A stretch of DNA of 64,000 nucleotides from Bacteroidota bacterium (GTDB lineage Bacteria; Bacteroidota; Bacteroidia; Bacteroidales; VadinHA17). Location of the stretch: NCBI GenBank assembly GCA_016718875.1, contig JADKBL010000002.1:1-64000 (forward strand). The letters run 5' to 3'. A program made the translations under genes and the position numbers. Of this stretch, positions 57,443 through 64,000 are shown one piece after another (within the stretch, counting starts at the first letter, position 1; every line of letters starts with the position of its first letter). Below the pieces are notes generated by a model. The model ran no database searches, was not told where the DNA came from, and saw only the letters and a program-made list of their open reading frames with translations.

Positions 57443-58285
57443 ATGAAACCTATGAAAAAAAACCTGATCGTTTTTCTGGTATTAATTGCTTCTGTTAATT
57501 TATTAACAATAGCGCAATCACCTGATAAGGCAACAATCGAAAAAGGAATCAACTACATTCCTACAAAAAACTACACTGAAGCAGATGATAAGAAGATACT
57601 GGATCTTTATAAAGATCTGCGGGTTGCTGATGTTTCAGATGGTATGGATATGGTAGGTCTTTCCGGCACAGGACTTGTAAATCCGGACATTCATTCTGAC
57701 TGGGTCGATCTGAAGGATTTCAAACATGTTTTCCGCGGCATAGCAGTAACAGTGAGATATGTACCCACGCAAAAGCCTGCCCTTCCCGCGAATCTTGAGA
57801 ATTTCAAGCAATGGGAGGGCAACTGGTATGGTACATATTCCCATGAAGGATTTTTAAAGATAATCCGTCCCGGGTCAGCCGTTGTGATTGATGATGTTGA
57901 AGATAAGGATATAGGTTCAATAGGTTCAAATAACATTCTGGCCTGGGTTAAGGCTGGTGCAGTGGGAGTAGTAACTGATGCCGGATGCAGGGATACTGAC
58001 GAAGTTGGTCTTGAGCAGGTTCCTGTTTACCTCAGAAAGAAAGGCCGTGGCATACGTCCCGGTAGAAATGAAATAGAGTCAATAAACAGACCTGTTGTCA
58101 TTGGCGGAGTACTTGTTTGTCCCGGTGATGTCGTTGTTGCAGACGGTGACGGGGTAGTTGTTGTTCCGCGTGCTGTTGCAGAGCAGGTTGCAAAATATGC
58201 CAGTGAAATTCTTGTCGGCGATAAAGCCGGCAGAAAAGGATTATACGAAGACCTTGGTCGTCCTCTTGATAAAACCGTGAAATAA
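57443..58285 (+). CDS. Secreted RraA-family protein
   Basis: A 280-residue protein with a signal peptide (LIVFLVLIASVNLLTIAQ). The rest is an RraA/HMG-CHA-aldolase-like domain: VADVSDGMD, VTDAGCRDTDEV and GDVVVADGDGVVVVP. The RD motif (DAGCRD) is the aldolase Mg-site feature. Many RraA-like proteins are aldolases or have unknown roles. A signal peptide is unusual for RraA and suggests a periplasmic enzyme. Confidence 0.78.
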   Translation: MKPMKKNLIVFLVLIASVNLLTIAQSPDKATIEKGINYIPTKNYTEADDKKILDLYKDLRVADVSDGMDMVGLSGTGLVNPDIHSDWVDLKDFKHVFRGIAVTVRYVPTQKPALPANLENFKQWEGNWYGTYSHEGFLKIIRPGSAVVIDDVEDKDIGSIGSNNILAWVKAGAVGVVTDAGCRDTDEVGLEQVPVYLRKKGRGIRPGRNEIESINRPVVIGGVLVCPGDVVVADGDGVVVVPRAVAEQVAKYASEILVGDKAGRKGLYEDLGRPLDKTVK

Positions 58286-58291
58286 TTGAAT

Positions 58292-58323
58292 GAATGATCA
58301 GATCTCGCTGAATCTGATCATTC
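58292..58323. terminator. Bidirectional terminator with a 12-bp perfect stem
   Basis: 58292-58303 pairs perfectly with 58312-58323 across an 8-nt loop, followed by TTTTCTTTTTT. The stop of the desaturase gene (minus strand, 58298-58300) lies inside the left arm. Confidence 0.85.
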
Positions 58324-59299
58324 TTTTCTTTTTTACATCATAGAGCCTTAAAAGCAGCGATTCAAAAGCTGAAAAAAATGTTAAGGGCTTAACATTATGA
58401 AATATTGGATTTTCATAATGGCATTTTTTCAGATTGTAGTTTGGAACCCTCGGGCTTAGATGGTGGATGTGATGATAGCCAATATTTCCTGTAAACCAGT
58501 TCAGAATGCCGGGGAGCTTAAACCATGAACTGCCATGCAGGGCTGTGGTTTTATAGTCCCATTCTGCTTCGTCTTCCCAGAGTACATCCCTGTACTGGTG
58601 CTGGACATAGAATAACCACACTCCGTGAACTGTTGCAATATAGAGAATAGGCAACTGAATGAGTATATAAGTTTTCCATCCTATTACAAGTATGAGTAAG
58701 GTTATTGCTGCAACAAGTCCCAGTGTGGTGAGATGGACATACATTTTTTCTCTGAATGACATATAAGGCTTTGTAAACCGGTGTTGTAATGTGAACAGCA
58801 AAATAGGAGCAATCCCAAAAAGGAAAAAGGGATTCCTGTAAAATCTGTAGGAAAATTTCTTCCATCCTGATAATCCGGAGTATTCCTCAACTGTGAGAGT
58901 TTTTACATCACCCACGCCGCGTTTATCAAGATTTCCTACTGTCTGGTGATGGACCTTATGATCGTGGTGCCATTTGTGATATGGAGTGAAAACTATAAGT
59001 CCGGTAATAATTCCAACGATCTTATTCATTCTCTGTGATTTAAAAAATGAACCATGTCCGCAATCGTGGAATATTATGAAGATCCTTACCATAAATCCTG
59101 CTGCAGGAACTGCCAAAAGAAGTGTCAGCCAGTAAGAAATTTCAATAGTTTTTACCATAACTACCCACAGAATAATATATGGTACTACCGAATTTATGAT
59201 CTGCCACCAGCTTTTTAATCTGTCTGGTCTGTTATATCCCGAGATTATTGTTCTCCAATCCCTGTTTGAATTAGCATTTGTTTCCACCTCTTCCTTCAT
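58298..59299 (-). CDS. Fatty-acid desaturase
   Basis: A 333-residue membrane enzyme. The three His boxes are present: HDCGH, HKWHHDHKVHH and GYHHIHHLS, with about four hydrophobic segments. It is a diiron, O2-dependent acyl-lipid desaturase type. That implies contact with oxygen, unlike most of the neighbourhood. A heptad- or promoter-type signal is not evident upstream. Confidence 0.88.
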   Translation of the reverse strand: MKEEVETNANSNRDWRTIISGYNRPDRLKSWWQIINSVVPYIILWVVMVKTIEISYWLTLLLAVPAAGFMVRIFIIFHDCGHGSFFKSQRMNKIVGIITGLIVFTPYHKWHHDHKVHHQTVGNLDKRGVGDVKTLTVEEYSGLSGWKKFSYRFYRNPFFLFGIAPILLFTLQHRFTKPYMSFREKMYVHLTTLGLVAAITLLILVIGWKTYILIQLPILYIATVHGVWLFYVQHQYRDVLWEDEAEWDYKTTALHGSSWFKLPGILNWFTGNIGYHHIHHLSPRVPNYNLKKCHYENPIFHNVKPLTFFSAFESLLLRLYDVKKKRMIRFSEI

Positions 59300-59498
59300 C
59301 TTCCCCTGATTTGTATTTAGTTTCTTCTGTTAATTAATTAACTGAAAATCAAAATACAAAGATACGAAATTAATAAAAATGCCGGTCACCGGGTTGTATA
59401 TATCATACTGATCATTGTGCCTGTGAATTTAAATTAACCGGTCAATAATATTTTTCGGTAAATTGCAGGTTGCTTTATTACAATCAAAGAACTTTTAT

Positions 59499-61135
59499 AT
59501 GAAAAGGTGCAACTTGTTTTTTTTACTCATGTCAGGAGTAGTTTTGCTGTCAGTTAATAATACTGCCAGTTCACAGGCTAAAGGTTTGAAAACCATTACA
59601 GAGAAGGAGCTACACTATCATCTGGGGTTTCTTGGTGCGCGTGAATTCAGGGGAAGGGAGACTCCATCGGCTGAACTTGAAATAGCAACACTCTATATCG
59701 GAAACTGGGCAAAGTATAATGGCCTGAAACCTCTCATGAAAGATGGCTCATATTACCAGGAGGTCCCTGTTAAAGTTACTGCTGTTTCAGAAGCAAAAAC
59801 AAGGATGAAGATTGTAAAAGGTAATAATGAATCGCTCTGGTATTTCGGAAAATCATTCGGAGGGAATTTCACTTCAGGCGGAACATATTCCGGGACCGTC
59901 CTGTTTGCAGGAACAGGCTATGATGAGATTAAAAATATTGACCTGAGAGGGAAAATTGTTGTCATTATCGACGAACAAAAACCGGAAACTTAAAACTGAA
60001 TCCAAGTCCCTGGCTGACTGCAAGAATAAGTGAACGGGTTGCTGTAATAAGAGAGAAAGGGGCTTCTGCAGTATTTTCAATTGTAAGTCCTGAAAAGCAA
60101 AAGAGAATAGTAACTGCATCAGGTTTCTATGACTATATTCCGACAGGCCGTCTTGGGACTCTCTACGATTCGCAGAGGACAAGTTTTGGAGAGGCTTCTT
60201 CTCCGGTCATCACGCCTGAGCGGCCACTTCTTCCATTTACCTTTGCCGAAATAAACCATAACCTTGCTGCAAGTCTGCTCGAAACTACAGAGGCAGAGGT
60301 TGCAGGATTTTTTACGACTGTCAGATCCGGAAATAGTCTTGCAGCAAAAGAGTTTCCGGATATTCAGGTTAAGCTGGATGTGGAAATGGAAACATACAAT
60401 TCAACATCACGGAATGTGGTTGCTGTAGTTGAAGGGTCTGACCCGGTGCTTAAGAATGAGTATGTTGTGCTGAGCGGCCATCACGATGGGCGGGGGATAG
60501 ATGATGGGGAAATAGTACCGGGAGCAGACGATAACGGCACTGCTGCCATAGCTTTAATGGAAATTGGACAGGCATTGCTTGCTGAACATCCTAAACGATC
60601 AGTTATACTTGTATGGGTAACAGGTGAGGAGCAGGGGATGAACGGATCACATTATTTTATAAACAATTGTCCGGTGCCGGTTGAAAAGATCAGCGCCTGC
60701 CTCGATATGGATATGCTGGGACGTAATAATCCCGACTCACTATACCTTGTAGGTTCCGATTTGCTGAGTTCGGAACTTGATGCTTCTATCAGAAGAGCAA
60801 ACAGCAAGTCAGGAATTAACTTCGGATTTGACTACCGTTACTCAAATCTTACTCATCCTCAAAGGGTATATTTCAGAAGTGATCACTATCCATTTATAAG
60901 GTTTGGCATTCCTTCCGTATGGTTCTTCAGCGGATTTACAAGTGACTATCATTCATACAGGGATGTGGCTGAGGCAGTAGATTATTTGAAATTTCTGAAG
61001 GCAACAAGACTTGTTTATGCAACGGCAATTGATATTGGTAATGCTAAAACTATCCTGAAGCTTGATGTTAATCCGGCAGTTACTTCCCGCGGGGCCCATA
61101 ATCTCAAGGAAACAAGCCTGTTTCAGGTTAAGTGA
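59499..61135 (+). CDS. M28-family metallopeptidase, split by a frameshift
   Basis: About 545 residues over two frames. A signal peptide is followed by a PA-like domain (about 80-220) and an M28 di-zinc peptidase. Motifs: VLSGHHDGRG, PGADDNGTAAI, VTGEEQGMNGSH, LDMDMLGRN and RSDHYPF. The frames join at 59986-59993 (GGAAAC, then TAA), where one base is missing; the continuation reads LKLNPSPWLTARISERV. The N-terminal start is ATG 59499; the longer frame begins at TTG 59463. It probably trims peptides outside the cytoplasm. Confidence 0.78.
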
Positions 61136-61149
61136 AAATAAGATATGTT

Positions 61150-61722
61150 ATGACCGAAGGATTACCACAGATACTCAAAGCGCTTGATTTTGCAAGTCAT
61201 CGTCACAGTGCTCAGCGTCGCAAAGGAACAAGGAAGCTTCCTTACATTAATCATCCTATCCAGGTTGCAAGTCTGCTTGCCAATGAAGGAAATGAAACTG
61301 ATCCCGTCCTGATAATTGCTGCTATACTACATGATGTAATTGAAGATACTGTTGGCTCGGTTGAGGAACGCAGTATCCTTATGGCTGAGATCTCCTCTGT
61401 TTTCGGCGAGGAGATACTGGCACTCACAATGGAGGTAACTGATGATAAAACCCTAGATAAAAAAGTGAGGAAACAGCTTCAGATAGAGCAGGCTAACCAT
61501 AAATCAGAAAGGGCAAAAAAACTTAAAATCGCTGATAAAATAACCAATCTCCGGGATATAATTATCGATCCTCCCGACTGGTGGACAAACGAGCGGATAT
61601 TGGAGTATATGAATTGGTCCGAAAAGGTTGTTGATGGTCTAAAGGGGGTTAATCCGGAACTTGAGAAACTATTCTTCGAAACTCTTTCTGAGGCTAAAAA
61701 TAAGTACTCTGTTCAAAGCTGA
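61150..61722 (+). CDS. MESH1-like (p)ppGpp hydrolase (HD domain)
   Basis: A 190-residue stand-alone HD hydrolase. The metal-binding residues appear in YINHPIQVASLL (His), AAILHDVIEDT (HD) and IADKITNLRD. The block EVTDDKTLDKKVRKQLQIEQ is typical of MESH1-type small alarmone hydrolases. It would remove the 3'-diphosphate of ppGpp; MESH1 homologs also act on NADPH. The longer frame starts GTG at 61132, overlapping the M28 stop. I chose the ATG at 61150. No synthetase domain is fused. Confidence 0.88.
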   Translation: MTEGLPQILKALDFASHRHSAQRRKGTRKLPYINHPIQVASLLANEGNETDPVLIIAAILHDVIEDTVGSVEERSILMAEISSVFGEEILALTMEVTDDKTLDKKVRKQLQIEQANHKSERAKKLKIADKITNLRDIIIDPPDWWTNERILEYMNWSEKVVDGLKGVNPELEKLFFETLSEAKNKYSVQS

Positions 61723-61748
61723 TTTAGTATTACTCCTTATTAAGGAAT

Positions 61749-63617
61749 TCATTGTTTAAGCAGGATTTCCCTTATCTGTTCAGAATCCCAGCAATGATCA
61801 CCCTCTCCGGCATCATACGAGAGGTTTTTTCTGAGTAGCTCTTCCTGATACTTAAAAGTTTCCCTTGCCTTAATAACATATTTCTTCATATCATGCCTGT
61901 GAGCAGCCATTTCAGCAATCATTTCATTGTCATGCTTCAGAAATTTCTGTCCAAGTCGCGAAACAGTATATCTGCGGTGCCCAAGTTTATTAAGAAGATC
62001 TTCTGCCAGTCTTAGTGATGTATGCTGTGTCTCCATATAGATATCCCTGATGCCCTGATCAATCATTTCGTAGGCATCAGACCTGTTTTTTGCTCTGGCC
62101 AGTATATTCAGATGCGGAAAATGTTTTTTAACAGTTGCAATCAGTTCAAGGTTAGTTTCCGGGGGATCAATTGCTGCAATCAGAAATTTCGCATCCCCGG
62201 CACCGGCTGATTCAAGAAGGTCGAATCTTGTTGCATCACCATAATATACCTTGAACCCAAGTTTGCGAAGGAATTCTACCCTGTCTGAATCATGGTCCAG
62301 GATTGTTGCTTCAACTCCGTTAGCTTTCAGAAAACGGCTGATAGTACTTCCAAACTGGCCAAATCCGGCTATTATTACTTTGTGTTTTGTGTCTATTTTA
62401 TCAGGCTGCTGATTCTCATCTGCTGTTTTTACTCCGAATCCCGGATCGATTATCCTTTCATTAATAAGCAAAAGCAGAGGAGTGATTGTCATTGTTATTG
62501 CAGTTACAGCCATAAATATATCAACCCATTCCTGATTTATCAGCCTTAGCTGGTTTGAAAAAGAGAGAAGGACAAAAGCGAATTCACCAACCTGTGAAAG
62601 GGCAAATGAAAATAGCAGGTTCTGATCGCCGGAGATCCTGAAGATCCGGCCAGTGATATACAAAACTATGAATTTGGTTATCATAACAAAGAAGACGAGC
62701 CCCGATATTATCAATGGCTTTGAAACGATCAGTCCGAAATTTATAGAGATGCCCACACCGATAAAGAACAGTCCAAGAAGAAGTCCTTTGAATGGTTCGA
62801 TATCACTTTCAAGTTCATGGCGGTACTCGCTATTGGCAAGAACCACACCGGCAAGAAAAGCTCCCAGGGCAGGACTCAAGCCCATTGCCTTCATTAAAGC
62901 CGATACTGCTATAACGAGCAGGAGTGAAGAGGCTGTGAAGAGTTCTCTGAGTCTTGTCCTGGCAACAAGCCTGAGAAGCGGAATGAACAGATATCTCCCT
63001 CCAAGAAAGATAAATGCAACTGCAAAAAAGAAAGACAAGCCTTGAAGCCATCCAGGGAGACTACCAATTACGGATGAATCAATAGCAGAGCTGTCATTTA
63101 TACTTTCCAGTGCAAGCAAAGGAAGAATTGCAAGGACAGGTATAACCATGATATCCTGAAATAAAAGCACGGAAAAAGCAGACTGACCTGATGCAGTTTG
63201 TGAAAGACCTTTCTCCTTTATGGTCTGAAGTACAATTGCAGTTGATGACATGGAAAACGCAAGTCCTATGGCAAGTGATACCTGCCATGTCATGCCAGTA
63301 AACATCATTGCGAGAAACACAATCACAGCAGTTAATACCATCTGAATTGATCCCATGCCAATTATAGATCTCCTCATCTTCCAGAATTGTGATGGTTCAA
63401 GTTCAAGTCCAATGAGAAATAACATCATAACAACTCCAAATTCGGCGAAGTGCATTATATCCTCTCCCTCTTTTCCTATTAGTCCAAGAAAAAATGGCCC
63501 GATAAGCATTCCTGCAATCAGGTATCCCAGCACTGAACCCATTCCGAGTCTTTTGGAAATAGGTACGCATATTACTGTGGCCGTCAGGTAAATAAGGGCC
63601 TGCAACATTATATCCAT
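61749..63617 (-). CDS. Monovalent cation:proton antiporter with RCK domain, KefB/KefC type
   Basis: A 622-residue CPA2 antiporter. The first 380 residues or so are about 12 helices (GYLIAGMLIGPFFLGLIG is typical). A TrkA-N/RCK domain (about 400-520) has IIAGFGQFGSTISRFLKANG. It likely expels K+ or Na+ in exchange for protons and is gated by the RCK domain. The upstream gene, 5 bp away, is a KefF/quinone-reductase-like flavoprotein, the usual partner. Confidence 0.9.
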   Translation of the reverse strand: MDIMLQALIYLTATVICVPISKRLGMGSVLGYLIAGMLIGPFFLGLIGKEGEDIMHFAEFGVVMMLFLIGLELEPSQFWKMRRSIIGMGSIQMVLTAVIVFLAMMFTGMTWQVSLAIGLAFSMSSTAIVLQTIKEKGLSQTASGQSAFSVLLFQDIMVIPVLAILPLLALESINDSSAIDSSVIGSLPGWLQGLSFFFAVAFIFLGGRYLFIPLLRLVARTRLRELFTASSLLLVIAVSALMKAMGLSPALGAFLAGVVLANSEYRHELESDIEPFKGLLLGLFFIGVGISINFGLIVSKPLIISGLVFFVMITKFIVLYITGRIFRISGDQNLLFSFALSQVGEFAFVLLSFSNQLRLINQEWVDIFMAVTAITMTITPLLLLINERIIDPGFGVKTADENQQPDKIDTKHKVIIAGFGQFGSTISRFLKANGVEATILDHDSDRVEFLRKLGFKVYYGDATRFDLLESAGAGDAKFLIAAIDPPETNLELIATVKKHFPHLNILARAKNRSDAYEMIDQGIRDIYMETQHTSLRLAEDLLNKLGHRRYTVSRLGQKFLKHDNEMIAEMAAHRHDMKKYVIKARETFKYQEELLRKNLSYDAGEGDHCWDSEQIREILLKQ

Positions 63618-63622
63618 ATAAC

Positions 63623-64000
63623 TTATTTATTATCGATATTATCTGTTATCCAGTCATTGATATACTGATATTTTTTAAACTCTTCAGTATTAAAATTACC
63701 ATCTGCCAGCTTTATGAGGATTTTGCCATACAGAATAGAAAGGTTTTGTCTTTCATCTTCAGAGATTCTGTGGGTGCCATGAATTACGAAAGGTGGCAGC
63801 CATATCATTTTGCACAGAAATGCAGTCTGCTCAAAAGGTGCGAGCAATTGATTGATGGTAAATCGGTTATGGCCATCATTACTGTATGCTGATCGTTGTC
63901 CGCCCGTTGTGATTGCATTGAAGACCATCTTATTCTGCAGTGCGAATCCACCAGGTCCGTAAGCCCAGCCAAAAGATAATACCAGGTCTATCCATTGCTT
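63623..64000 (-). CDS. KefF-like NAD(P)H quinone oxidoreductase (partial, cut by window edge)
   Basis: The open frame runs from the window edge to 63623. It starts with KQWIDLVLSFGWAYGPGGFA, typical of flavodoxin-fold quinone reductases and the KefF/KefG ancillary subunits. It precedes the KefC gene by 5 bp on the same strand, so they form an operon. The N-terminus lies outside the window. A general NAD(P)H dehydrogenase is the alternative. Confidence 0.82.
   Translation of the reverse strand, partial: KQWIDLVLSFGWAYGPGGFALQNKMVFNAITTGGQRSAYSNDGHNRFTINQLLAPFEQTAFLCKMIWLPPFVIHGTHRISEDERQNLSILYGKILIKLADGNFNTEEFKKYQYINDWITDNIDNK

Overview
The window looks like a chromosomal segment of a Bacteroidota bacterium, probably an environmental member of Bacteroidales or Marinilabiliales. 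The evidence is a set of lineage-typical genes (gldF/gldG, DUF3078 and DUF5916 outer-membrane proteins, and the yicC-gmk-nadD run), promoters of the Bacteroidota form TTTG-N19-TAnnTTTG (best case upstream of dnaN), and secreted proteins with Sec or Tat signals. Metabolism reads as fermentative: ferredoxin-linked 2-oxoacid oxidation, ADP-forming acyl-CoA synthetase and tryptophanase. An O2-dependent type fatty-acid desaturase and a broken hydE suggest some contact with oxygen. I see no tRNA, rRNA, CRISPR array, phage gene or transposase.

Layout. 1-1312: window-edge tail and a degenerate hydE. 1494-9482: a co-directional amino-acid fermentation cluster (ADP-forming acyl-CoA synthetase, ACT protein, aryl-CoA ligase, aminotransferase, four-subunit 2-oxoacid:ferredoxin oxidoreductase). 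9510-14430: minus-strand run tnaA, MATE, yicC, gmk, nadD. 14786-21700: DUF3078 protein, a frameshifted acetyltransferase, and the pheT-macro-ubiA overlap operon. 21816-28814: surE, a small membrane protein, lpxB, a SpoIID-like protein, gldF, gldG and a DUF4340 protein. 29123-31646: dnaN, an exonuclease and an FAH-family enzyme. 31671-38534: serine-hydrolase-like protein, DUF5916 protein, CPBP protease, tatA, amidase, YbaK. 38695-43074: a Tat-exported molybdenum hydroxylase with XdhC and MocA-like maturation factors. 43187-50110: a periplasmic sugar-oxidation locus (two TIM-barrel isomerase-fold proteins, Gfo/Idh/MocA oxidoreductase, DUF1080, a mutarotase-like protein, DUF362). 50317-57309: FtsX/MacB permease, a secreted three-repeat protein, a Tat-exported glycosidase-like protein and small unknowns. 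57443-64000: RraA-like protein, desaturase, M28 peptidase, MESH1-like hydrolase and a KefC/KefF pair.

Two patterns cut across the genes. First, six genes are split by single-nucleotide-scale lesions, and several of these are one missing A in an A tract on the coding strand. This is either base-calling error in the assembly or real decay or slippage; only hydE carries three independent lesions. Second, many gaps between genes are filled by short arrays of perfectly phased 7-bp (sometimes 9-bp) units. The unit differs from place to place, and the array often begins inside the upstream stop codon. Other gaps carry C/G-rich palindrome pairs or long nested hairpins. These gene-end spacers are the least explained structure in the window.
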